17,998 bases of DNA. Origin: JBMOLL01 sp049325415 (GTDB taxonomy: Bacteria; Bacteroidota; Bacteroidia; Bacteroidales; GCA-2748055). Positions 5,975-13,741 of this stretch are shown piece by piece; position 1 is the stretch's first letter; each line of letters starts with the position of its first letter. The DNA lies in NCBI GenBank assembly GCA_049325415.1, contig JBMOLL010000027.1, forward strand, positions 1 to 17,998. The letters are read 5' to 3'. The notes beneath the pieces were generated by a model. That model made no database searches and was not told the DNA's origin. It was given only the letters and a program-made list of their open reading frames with translations. Position numbers and translations under genes: made by a program.

Positions 5975-8209
5975 ATGGAGACCTACTACTTACTGATCAT
6001 TGTTGTTCTTTTTATTCTCGCTATTTCTGATCTGATCGTTGGTGTCAGCAATGACGCTGTAAACTTCCTGAATTCCGCCATCGGATCAAAAGCGGCTCCT
6101 TACAAGATCATCATCTTTATTGCTGCTGCCGGTGTACTCATCGGTGCCACTTTTTCCAATGGAATGATGGAAGTTGCCAGAAAAGGCGTATTTCACCCCG
6201 ATATGTTCAGTTTCTCTGAGATCATGGTCATCTTTCTGGCTGTGATGATGACGGATATCCTGCTGCTTGATGTATTTAATACCCTCGGATTGCCTACGTC
6301 AACAACCGTTTCAATTGTCTTTGAATTACTAGGATCTGCCGTTGCCGTATCCATTTATAAAATAACAAGACTGGGATGGGAAAACCAGACTCTGGGCAGC
6401 TATATCAACTCCGACAGGGCACTGGGGATTATTGCAGGTATTTTCATATCCGTGGTAATTGCCTTTACAGCGGGGCTTATCATACAATGGCTGATCCGCT
6501 TCCTGTTTACTTTTAATATTCAAAAGACCTATAAATACTGGGGAGGAATCTGGGGCGGTCTGTCGCTGACTGTCATCATCTATTTTCTCCTCATAAAAGG
6601 AGCGAAAGGTTCTTCCCTGCTGCCCGACCAGACCCTGAACTGGATCGAAAGCCATGCAGGAGCCATCATGCTCTATGGTTTTATCGGGTGGACCCTGATT
6701 CTGCAGTTACTGATCCTCTTTACCAAATTCAACGTCCTGAAAGTAACGGTTTTACTGGGAACATTTGCACTGGCTATGGCTTTTGCAGGAAACGACCTGG
6801 TGAACTTCATCGGCGTACCGCTTGCCGGATTTGAATCGTTCAAAGCCTTTTTCCATTCCGGGATCGCAGACCCGAACTCCTTTACCATGGAAGTGCTGAA
6901 AGAACCGGTGAGAACGGCACCATTCTTCCTGATCATAGCAGGTTTAGTTATGGTGCTGACCCTGCGTTTTTCCAGGAAAGCCCAATCGGTTACCGCAACG
7001 ACCATTGATCTCTCGAGACAATCGGAAGGCTCTGAACGCTTCGAATCCAGTTTCCTTGCCAGGGTCATCGTCAGAAGAATCGTTGAAGCCGGTAAATTTG
7101 TCGACCGTGTTACCTCCTCACGAACAAGCCGCTTTTTTCAAAAACGGTTTGACCAGACGGCTCAGGATCCGAAAGAGAGAAATAATCAGGCATTTGACAT
7201 GGTCAGAGCTTCGGTGAACCTGGTTGTAGCCAGTATTCTCATTGCCTTTGGTACCTCACTTAAACTCCCCCTTTCAACCACCTATGTAACTTTCATGGTG
7301 GCCATGGGAACCTCACTGGCCGACGGAGCCTGGGGCAGGGAAAGCGCTGTTTACAGGATTACCGGTGTGCTGACCGTCGTTGGGGGCTGGTTCTTTACCG
7401 CCCTGTTGGCCTTTGTAGCCTCTTTCCTGCTGGCTACCTTTATCTATTTCGGTAAACTGCCCATGATCCTCGTACTGATTGCCCTTTCGGTTTTCATCGT
7501 GATCAGGACCCATGCCATTCACAAAAAGAAAACCGAGAAAGAGGAATTGCAAAAGAGTAACGGAGGTGTAAGCGAAGGAACACTCCAGAAACAATGTGAA
7601 GTTGAGGTAAGGAAATCCATTGTAAAGGTTTCCAAACTGGTTTACCTGACCTATATCAGCTTCTCCAGAGAAAAAATCAAAGACCTTAAAAAGATCAAGT
7701 CTGACGCCAAAGAGCTCTCCCGGGAAATCAAGGAAATAAAAGCCAATCTGCCGCTTACCCTGAAGCAATTCAAGGATTCGGAGATCGAGAGCGGCCATTT
7801 CTATGTCCAGGTTATTGATTATCTGCGCGAAACCGTTGCATCTCTGCAACATATTATCCAGCCGGTTTATAATCATGTGGATAATAATCACCCGATGCTG
7901 GATCAGGACAGTATGAACGAACTCCTTGAGTTTAATGAAAAAATCAATGAATTCTTCAACTATGTCCTTAAGATGATTAACGACGGGAATTATGAACAGA
8001 TTGATGATGTGACAGCCAAAAGGGAACAGCTTCTTGACGGGATCAACGACCTGGTGAAAAAGCGCATTAAATCCCTGAAAAAGACTCAGAAAGGAACAAA
8101 GGTAAGCATTACCTATATTGAAATGCTGACTGAAACCAAGGGCCTGATCCTTCAGACTGTTGAACTGCTGAAAGCTAACCGGAAATTTATTGAATCCCTG
8201 AAAAGGTAA
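5975..8209 (+). CDS. PiT-family inorganic phosphate transporter fused to a C-terminal PhoU-like domain
   Basis: An inner-membrane, cation-coupled phosphate permease of the PiT/PHO4 family, 744 residues long and well beyond the roughly 330-500 of simple bacterial Pit proteins. The two family repeats are visible: GVSNDAVNFLNSAIGS at 23-38 and GNDLVNFIGVPLAG at 272-285. A third conserved region (LPLSTTYVTFMVAMGTSLADG, about 430-450) lies in the second half. About 10-12 hydrophobic segments flank a charged cytoplasmic loop near 332-412. After the last membrane segment (about 500-515), residues about 540-744 form a highly charged, all-helical region that resembles PhoU and probably sits in the cytoplasm as a regulatory domain. 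A Pho-box-like promoter lies upstream. A strong terminator follows the stop. Confidence 0.93.
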   Translation: METYYLLIIVVLFILAISDLIVGVSNDAVNFLNSAIGSKAAPYKIIIFIAAAGVLIGATFSNGMMEVARKGVFHPDMFSFSEIMVIFLAVMMTDILLLDVFNTLGLPTSTTVSIVFELLGSAVAVSIYKITRLGWENQTLGSYINSDRALGIIAGIFISVVIAFTAGLIIQWLIRFLFTFNIQKTYKYWGGIWGGLSLTVIIYFLLIKGAKGSSLLPDQTLNWIESHAGAIMLYGFIGWTLILQLLILFTKFNVLKVTVLLGTFALAMAFAGNDLVNFIGVPLAGFESFKAFFHSGIADPNSFTMEVLKEPVRTAPFFLIIAGLVMVLTLRFSRKAQSVTATTIDLSRQSEGSERFESSFLARVIVRRIVEAGKFVDRVTSSRTSRFFQKRFDQTAQDPKERNNQAFDMVRASVNLVVASILIAFGTSLKLPLSTTYVTFMVAMGTSLADGAWGRESAVYRITGVLTVVGGWFFTALLAFVASFLLATFIYFGKLPMILVLIALSVFIVIRTHAIHKKKTEKEELQKSNGGVSEGTLQKQCEVEVRKSIVKVSKLVYLTYISFSREKIKDLKKIKSDAKELSREIKEIKANLPLTLKQFKDSEIESGHFYVQVIDYLRETVASLQHIIQPVYNHVDNNHPMLDQDSMNELLEFNEKINEFFNYVLKMINDGNYEQIDDVTAKREQLLDGINDLVKKRIKSLKKTQKGTKVSITYIEMLTETKGLILQTVELLKANRKFIESLKR

Positions 8210-8226
8210 GATGATCAATCCGAAAT

Positions 8227-8266
8227 AAAAAAAACCTCGCAGGAAGGATCCTGCGAGGTTTTTTTT
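8227..8266. terminator. Strong bidirectional rho-independent terminator
   Basis: A perfect 10-bp GC-rich stem, CCTCGCAGGA (8235-8244) and TCCTGCGAGG (8249-8258), has a 4-base loop. It is flanked by eight A on the left (8227-8234) and eight T on the right (8259-8266), so it works in both directions. It lies in the 72-bp gap between the convergent stops of the PiT gene and PhoB-like regulator 2. Confidence 0.95.
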
Positions 8267-8281
8267 GTTGGAGAGGAAGAG

Positions 8282-8983
8282 CTAACTCTCGGTAAACTTA
8301 TATCCGACCCCCTTTACCGTTTTTATCAGGTCATCGCCAAGTTTTTCCCTGAGTTTCCTGATATGTACGTCAATGGTCCTGTCGCCGACAACTATGTTAT
8401 CTCCCCAGACACGGTCAAATATTTCTTCCCTTGAGAATACTTTGTAAGGTTTCGAAATGAGCAGTGAAAGCAGCTCAAACTCCTTGCGGGGCAGAAAAAT
8501 TTCCTGTCCTTTTAAAAGTACGAGATAGCGCTCTTTGTCAATAACCAGGTCACCGGAACGGATCAGGTTCTCGTCGGCCGGACTTTCCTGATCAGGCAGG
8601 GCATGCATTCGCTTTAATAAGGCTTTAACCCTGGACACCAGCACCTTGGGCTTTACAGGTTTGGTAATATAATCATCACCCCCGGCCTCAAAACCGGCAA
8701 TCTGAGAGTAGTCCTCCCCTCTTGCTGTAAGAAAAGCCACCAGGGTATGTTTAAGCTCCGGTATTTTGCGTATTTCCTCGCAGGCTTCAATACCATCCAT
8801 TTCAGGCATCATGACGTCCAGAAGGACCAGATGAGGCTTTACTTCTCTGGCAACCCTGAGGGCTTCCAGGCCATTCCCGGCTGAAAAAATAGTAAATCCC
8901 TCGTTGCGAAGGTTATAGCCCAGAAATTCCAGGATATCCTGTTCATCATCAACAAGTAAGATCCTGTAATCGTTCCAATTCAT
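8282..8983 (-). CDS. PhoB-like response regulator (OmpR/PhoB family), copy 2
   Basis: A 233-residue two-component response regulator, clearly paralogous to the one at 4974-5678. The receiver keeps D12/D13, acceptor D56 (LLDVMMPEMDG), T86, and Y105/K108 (DDYITKP) at identical positions. Residue 102 is Gly where copy 1 has Ala. The winged-helix domain ends in DRTIDVHIRKLREKLG and TVKGVGYKF. The receiver-output linker (about 121-138) is the main divergent part. No kinase gene is adjacent. It is transcribed toward PiT and away from the porin gene. Its upstream region has only a two-hexamer repeat and a one-mismatch -7 candidate (TATCTTTA), so autoregulation like that of copy 1 is not evident. A phosphate role is inferred from position. 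Confidence 0.9.
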   Translation of the reverse strand: MNWNDYRILLVDDEQDILEFLGYNLRNEGFTIFSAGNGLEALRVAREVKPHLVLLDVMMPEMDGIEACEEIRKIPELKHTLVAFLTARGEDYSQIAGFEAGGDDYITKPVKPKVLVSRVKALLKRMHALPDQESPADENLIRSGDLVIDKERYLVLLKGQEIFLPRKEFELLSLLISKPYKVFSREEIFDRVWGDNIVVGDRTIDVHIRKLREKLGDDLIKTVKGVGYKFTES

Positions 8984-9184
8984 CGTTTTCTGTTTATGAT
9001 CTGTTAAAGATAATGATAATAAACACCACCATCCCAGCCCTTTAATGATTTCTTAACTTCAGCCTGTAGTTTTTTACAGGTATTTTAGCTATAAACTACT
9101 GTATATATGTGTATTATACGCTACTATCTTCTACAGTTCGATCTGTCATTGTTAGCATAACCTTAGGTAATTCTTGATTTAACA

Positions 9185-9239
9185 TTAAGCCGGTCTTTAC
9201 ATATCCTTAAACTTTATTTTAATTTAAATCATATCTTTT
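9185..9239 (+). promoter_or_regulatory. Pho-box-like promoter of the porin-lipoprotein pair
   Basis: The hexamers TTAAGC (9185), TTTACA (9196), TTAAAC (9207) and TTTAAT (9218) recur at exactly 11 bp. An 8-bp spacer and TATCTTTT (9232-9239) follow, one mismatch from TAnnTTTG. The porin start is 36 bp downstream of this box. A second -7 candidate, TAACATTG (9250-9257), also has one mismatch. The surrounding 8984-9275 spacer is very AT-rich, so chance hexamers are likelier here than upstream of PiT, but the phasing of four units is notable. The rest of that spacer shows a short CCTGTA/TACAGG hairpin (9063-9080) and nothing else I can name. Confidence 0.55.
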
Positions 9240-9275
9240 AACAATTATATAACATTGCATTCAAAGCTGGACAAA

Positions 9276-10268
9276 ATGAAAAAGATCCTGATCGCAAACT
9301 TTATTTTGGCTCTTTTTTGGACACAGGAGCTTCACGGACAGACCGACACCCTTTCAGGTGGAACAGGTAAATTCTCAGCAAGGATCTTTGGTGATTTCAA
9401 GATGGGTTTGAGCAGCAGTGATGCCACAGCATTTGAAATCTCCAGGGTATATCTGGCATATGAACATCAGATAACACCCTCCCTGTCCGGAGAAATCAAA
9501 CTCGATATCGGAAGTCCGGAGGACGAGTCCCAATACAGCCTTATCAGGAGATATGCCTATTTTAAGACAGCGGCACTCACCTACAAAAATAAAGGCATGA
9601 CGATCTGGCTGGGATTGTTCGACATGCTTCAGTTCAAGGAACAGGAAAATCTCTGGGACCGGCGCTACATCTTTAAAGCTTACATGGATGAATACAAGTT
9701 CGGACCCAGCGCCGATATAGGTGTGGGGATGAGTTACAGGTTTTCAGAAACCATATCAGCAGATTTTATCATGTCGAACGGTGAAGGATATAAAATGCTG
9801 CAAGCCGACCGGTATTACAAATATGCCGCAGGGATTACCTGGAAGCCAGGACCAATGATTTTCAGGGCCTATTATGATCTGACCGGAGCCGACATCCCCC
9901 AGATGAACGGTGCTTTTTTCACCGCTCTTCGACTTTCGCGCTTTTGTCTTGCCGGTGAAGGTGTTATGCAATGGAATTACAGGAATTACGAGGGATATCA
10001 ACGTTACGGCTATTCTGCCTTTTCTATTTATGAACTATCGGAAAAGTGGGAATTATTTGCACGTTATGACCAGGTTTATTCAAATATCCTGTCGGAAGAA
10101 ACCCGCCCGTGGAACCTTGGCCAGGATGGCAGCGCAGTTATTGCAGGGATTGAGTATTCGCCAAAGGCTTTTCTGAGGTTTGCCCTGAATTACCAGGATT
10201 GGTTTCCATATGCCGCCAATTCGACCAATTACACCTACCTGTTTCTTAATATGGAATTTAAATTCTGA
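9276..10268 (+). CDS. OprO/OprP-like outer-membrane porin
   Basis: A predicted outer-membrane beta-barrel of 330 residues, similar in style to the phosphate-selective porin O/P family. The ATG at 9276 is chosen over an in-frame TTG at 9255 because it gives a clean signal peptide (MKKILIANFILALFWTQELHG, cleavage before Q22). The mature protein shows GDFKMGLSSS, EISRVYLAYEHQITPSLSGEIKLDIGS and many amphipathic strands, and it ends in NMEFKF with the C-terminal Phe used by the barrel-assembly machinery. A Pho-box-like promoter precedes it, and the lipoprotein gene begins 6 bp after its stop. Passage of phosphate is an inference from the regulatory context. Bacteroidota members of this family have varied substrates. 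Confidence 0.82.
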   Translation: MKKILIANFILALFWTQELHGQTDTLSGGTGKFSARIFGDFKMGLSSSDATAFEISRVYLAYEHQITPSLSGEIKLDIGSPEDESQYSLIRRYAYFKTAALTYKNKGMTIWLGLFDMLQFKEQENLWDRRYIFKAYMDEYKFGPSADIGVGMSYRFSETISADFIMSNGEGYKMLQADRYYKYAAGITWKPGPMIFRAYYDLTGADIPQMNGAFFTALRLSRFCLAGEGVMQWNYRNYEGYQRYGYSAFSIYELSEKWELFARYDQVYSNILSEETRPWNLGQDGSAVIAGIEYSPKAFLRFALNYQDWFPYAANSTNYTYLFLNMEFKF

Positions 10269-10274
10269 GAAGTC

Positions 10275-11607
10275 ATGAACAGACTATCAATCCTTATTGC
10301 GCTTATGCCGGTAATATGGTTCACTTCCTGCAGAAAAAGTCCATATACCCTTGATTATGAAGAGACTATTTCCGATAATGGTGCCGGGACCGGGACCGTT
10401 ACCTGGACCAATGACAAAAGCTATATCTTAGACGGATTGGTCTTTGTTAATGACGGACAGACTCTTACTATTCAGGCCGGAACCGTAGTACGTGGTAAAA
10501 CAGGTCAGGGGATCAACTCCAGTGCACTCATTGTGGCCCGCGGAGGCAGAATTATCGCACAGGGAGCATCCGACCAGCCGATAATTTTCACAGCAGAAGG
10601 CGACGACCTTAAAGGCAGTATACCCTATGATGCCAGGGGCTTATGGGGCGGACTGATCCTTCTTGGCAACGCCACCCTTAATACTTCATCCGGCGAGGCC
10701 TTTATTGAAGGTATTCCGATAAGTGAACCCCGGGGAATCTATGGAGGCAGCTATGATGACGATAATTCCGGCATTCTTTCCTATGTATCGATCCGGCATG
10801 GAGGCACCAACATCGGGGAGGGAAATGAGATCAACGGGCTTACCCTTGGCGGGGTCGGCAGAAAGACCATCATCGATCATGTGGAGGTGATCGCGAATGC
10901 CGACGACGGCATTGAATTCTTTGGAGGAACCGTAAATACCCGGAATNNNNNNNNNNGCCTTTTGCGGAGATGATGCCTATGATATGGATGAGGGCTACAG
11001 AGGCAAGGGTCAGTTCTGGCTGGCTCTCAACGGCCCGGAATCAGATCATGCGGCTGAACATAATGGAGGCGACAACCCGGTTCAAGGGCTACCGCACAGC
11101 GACCCTCAGATCTGCAATGCCACCTATGCCGGTTATTTTGCCCATAATGACTTCAACCTGATCAGTTTCAGTGAAGACGGGACCGGCCATTATTACAATT
11201 CCCTCTTTCTGAATCCCGGAAAAGGTATTAAAATACAGTATATCAATGGCATGGATGATAGTTATCGATACTTCACCGACGGAGAAATCAGCTTTACCGG
11301 AAATATAATTTATCCCGGCCAGATACTGCCGGAACTTTTGTATGCCGAAGCAGCAGATCAGACCGACCTTACAAATGAAAACAAGCTACTGAGTGAATAT
11401 TTTTATAATAACAATACGTCGGAAAATCCTGGAATAATAGCTGATAGCACCTTCGACCTACTTCCCCCTTCCAGCATTTTCAGCAATCTGGTCACACTGC
11501 CCGATCCCTGGTTTGAAGAAGTCAGCTATAAAGGTGCTTTCGGCTCCAATAACTGGCTGGCCGGATGGACACTGCTTTATGAAACCGGCCTGGTGTCGGC
11601 CGAGTAA
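10275..11607 (+). CDS. Right-handed beta-helix-like surface or periplasmic lipoprotein (contains assembly gap)
   Basis: A lipoprotein with signal peptide MNRLSILIALMPVIWFTSC. The lipobox FTSC puts the lipidated Cys at residue 19. The body is glycine- and asparagine-rich, with repeated short strands (ILDGLVFVNDGQTLTI, GTVVRGKTGQG, ALIVARGGRIIAQG, GLTLGGVGRKTIIDHVEVIANADDGIEFFGG) suggesting a beta-helix. Ten Ns at 10947-10956 interrupt it after 224 codons. The sequence after the gap (AFCGDDAYDMDEGYRGKGQFW, 216 codons to the TAA) continues the same protein one frame over, so the true gap is not 10 bases. It follows the porin by 6 bp and is surely its partner gene. Function is unknown; substrate capture for the porin is speculation. 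Confidence 0.78.
10947..10956. other. Assembly gap (10 Ns)
   Basis: Ten Ns break the lipoprotein gene. Frames before and after differ by one base, which shows that the N-run is a placeholder rather than the true length. Only a few residues appear to be missing, judging by how closely GGTVNTRN and AFCGDDAYD would join in one beta-helix. Confidence 0.97.
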
Positions 11608-11609
11608 AA

Positions 11610-13121
11610 TCAACGGCTATGTTCAGGGCGGAGCAAATCAAATACGGTCTTTACAGGAGTAAAGGTTTCGATGGGTACTTCCGTGAAGACCGTCAGCCAT
11701 TTTGCCATCGATCCATTCCATAATCCTGGCAGTTCCAGTGCCTTGATCTCTTTGCCCGAAACTGATTTGGAGGATATAAAACCTGTTTGAGGATCGGTAA
11801 AAGCTGTCAGGTCGTAGTAATTTCCCCTGAAATCCCTGAAGCAGCAGGCAATATCCACCGGATTGAAATGTGTGGCGCTTTTAAAGATGGCAGCCTGGGC
11901 GGGATCGTCGAGCCGGATCTGGGAACTTTCCACAATCTGAAGACTCACCTCACCGCTGCCATCCCTGACAAAGAAGGGTCCTCCACCGGGTTCTCCAACA
12001 TTCCGCACCATACCGCAAATTCTCAGAGGCCTGAACATAAAGTTTGTGAGGACGGATTTCAGCTCATCCTCCGACAGCTCACCGGGAAGGGAACGGAAAA
12101 ACCATTTCTGCAGAAACGCCTTCATTTCCTGTAGTTGAGCCGCATCCGGACCCGGATCGGATACAAGAAGTTCCTGAAAGTGGTAGAGCTTTTCCCGGAT
12201 CTCAAGCAGGATCCCGCCCAGTATCTTTTTATACCTGATCCTGAGAGCTTTATTCCTGTCGGGAGCTACGTTATCTATATTACTGATAAAGATGATATCG
12301 CCTTTCAGGTCGTTGAGATTTTCCAGCAGGGCGCCGTGACCTCCTGGCCGGAAAAGCAATGCCCCGTTCTCGTCCCTTACGGGCAGGTTGTCCATGTCCA
12401 CAGCAATGGTATCGGTCTGGGCTTTCTGCGTTGAAAAAGTGATCTTTGCAGTGCTTCCTGTTTCCTTCAGGATCTCTGGTAACAGTTCTTCTGATAAATT
12501 GCGGAATCCCTCCAGATGATCGGGAGAAACCGTGAGATGAAGGTGCAGTTCACCTTTTACATCCGTACAGTAGGCAGCCGCTTCCCTGAGATGTTCTTCC
12601 AGAGCGGTACGGCTCCGGTTGTCGCAGGAATGAAAAAGCAGCATGCCTTTGGGAAGATTGCCATAGTTGAGGCCTTTTTCACCCAGAACCTTTTCCAGGA
12701 TCTCTGATGGTGTTTCATTACCCGATAGCTGCATTTGATGCGCAAAGGGATAAACCATGATATTTTTGATAAAATCGAGTACCTCCGGCATTTTTTCAAG
12801 GGCCCCCCACTGATACGCCGTATTCATTCCTCCGAGTTTTTCAAGGGCCGTGAACAGGGCCTTGAACATGCGGGTTGCGGCTCCGGAAGCAGGAATAAAC
12901 CTTACTTTTGAGAGCTTCTTTCCCTTCTCATCGAAAAGTCCTTCCCAGGCCGAATTCTCGCTTTCCGAAGTCGGGATAATCCCATTTCCTGTTACCGCTG
13001 GTGCGGTAAGCTCAGCAGGAGGAAATCCGCTGACAAAGGAACTGATCTGCTTTCTGACCTGTTCCTCATTCATTCCCCTGGACCTGATCTGTTCCAGATC
13101 CCTGTCGCTAAATAGTGTCAT
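11610..13121 (-). CDS. DUF4301 family protein, nucleotidyltransferase-like N-terminal motif
   Basis: A conserved Bacteroidota protein of unknown function (DUF4301), 503 residues and cytoplasmic. The start is placed at the ATG at 13121 (MTLFSDRDLEQI). The frame is open 49 codons further upstream, but that stretch overlaps the iorB coding region and reads as its shadow. Residues 73-85 (VRFIPASGAATRM) resemble the glycine-rich substrate loop of sugar-phosphate nucleotidyltransferases (PAAGxGTRM). Later blocks include GMLLFHSCDNRSRTALEEHL, RPGGHGALLENLNDLKGDIIFISNIDN and PLRICGMVRNVGEPGGGPFFV. A sugar-nucleotide or cofactor role would be inference. It starts one base after the iorB stop, so it is almost certainly co-transcribed with iorAB. 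It converges on the lipoprotein gene with a 2-bp gap. Confidence 0.83.
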   Translation of the reverse strand: MTLFSDRDLEQIRSRGMNEEQVRKQISSFVSGFPPAELTAPAVTGNGIIPTSESENSAWEGLFDEKGKKLSKVRFIPASGAATRMFKALFTALEKLGGMNTAYQWGALEKMPEVLDFIKNIMVYPFAHQMQLSGNETPSEILEKVLGEKGLNYGNLPKGMLLFHSCDNRSRTALEEHLREAAAYCTDVKGELHLHLTVSPDHLEGFRNLSEELLPEILKETGSTAKITFSTQKAQTDTIAVDMDNLPVRDENGALLFRPGGHGALLENLNDLKGDIIFISNIDNVAPDRNKALRIRYKKILGGILLEIREKLYHFQELLVSDPGPDAAQLQEMKAFLQKWFFRSLPGELSEDELKSVLTNFMFRPLRICGMVRNVGEPGGGPFFVRDGSGEVSLQIVESSQIRLDDPAQAAIFKSATHFNPVDIACCFRDFRGNYYDLTAFTDPQTGFISSKSVSGKEIKALELPGLWNGSMAKWLTVFTEVPIETFTPVKTVFDLLRPEHSR

Positions 13122-13122
13122 A

Positions 13123-13704
13123 TTATCCTTTTTTTTCAGCGGCATCTCGTCCGCTGTGCATTGCCTGTATATTAAGCCGGACCAGTTCTTCACCTTTTCT
13201 TTCAAACAAGGTCCGGATACTTTTTTCCAGGATCCCGGGGTCAAGTCCAAGTATCCCCGAAGCAGCACCCAGCATTACCATGTTTGATACCTTTACAGAA
13301 CCCAGTCCGGTTGCGATGGCATCGGCATCGATAAGAATGTGGTTCCGGATCTTTCTGATCGCACTTTTCACCTCTTCAATTTCCGGATAATAATCGATAT
13401 TTACAAAAGGCACCGAATTGGTAACCAGCCAGCCATTGCTGTGCAGAAAAGGCAGGTATCTGAGGCCTTCCATAGGTTCTACCGAAAGGATCATGTCGCA
13501 TTCCCCTTCGGGTATCAGGTCTGATGCCACAGGCCGGTCGGAGATCCTCAGGTGCGACTGTACCGCTCCTCCCCTCTGGCTCATTCCGTGAACCTCCGCC
13601 TGCTTGAGATGAAGACCGGATTCAACAGCCGCCAGTCCGATTGCTGCGGCGATGGAAAGGATCCCCTGGCCTCCCACTCCTGCTAAAATTATATCTTTTT
13701 TCAT
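13123..13704 (-). CDS. iorB: Indolepyruvate:ferredoxin oxidoreductase, beta subunit
   Basis: The gamma-domain-type subunit of the enzyme that oxidatively decarboxylates aryl pyruvates (indolepyruvate, phenylpyruvate) to aryl-CoA thioesters while reducing ferredoxin. It has 193 residues, normal for the subunit. The N-terminal GVGGQGILSIAAAIG loop and the EVHGMSQRGGAVQSHLRIS motif are family hallmarks, and ILSVEPMEGLRYLPFL follows. It lies 37 bp downstream of iorA and one base upstream of DUF4301, forming a tight operon. It acts in the cytoplasm in anaerobic aromatic amino-acid breakdown or, run in reverse, synthesis. Confidence 0.92.
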   Translation of the reverse strand: MKKDIILAGVGGQGILSIAAAIGLAAVESGLHLKQAEVHGMSQRGGAVQSHLRISDRPVASDLIPEGECDMILSVEPMEGLRYLPFLHSNGWLVTNSVPFVNIDYYPEIEEVKSAIRKIRNHILIDADAIATGLGSVKVSNMVMLGAASGILGLDPGILEKSIRTLFERKGEELVRLNIQAMHSGRDAAEKKG

Positions 13705-13741
13705 GATCTGTGATTCGCTTTTGTTGTTAAATATTCTTTAA

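Noticed and set aside
7313..8218. A 301-codon open frame on the minus strand inside the PiT gene
   Set aside because: It lies entirely antisense to the PiT tail, whose protein is clearly real. Its translation is Phe/Leu/Asn-rich and low in motif content, as expected for the complement of a charged helical domain.
9043..9060. TTAAGA and TTAAAG 11 bp apart upstream of PhoB-like regulator 2 (minus strand)
   Set aside because: There are only two units in AT-rich DNA, with no TAnnTTTG box at the right distance.
9063..9080. CCTGTA/TACAGG hairpin in the porin-regulator 2 spacer
   Set aside because: The stem is only 6 bp, the T-run lies in the loop rather than after the stem, and it is not positioned after any gene.
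13122..13268. A 49-codon extension of DUF4301 upstream of 13121
   Set aside because: It overlaps iorB in another frame, begins at a non-ATG codon and has no resemblance to the family.
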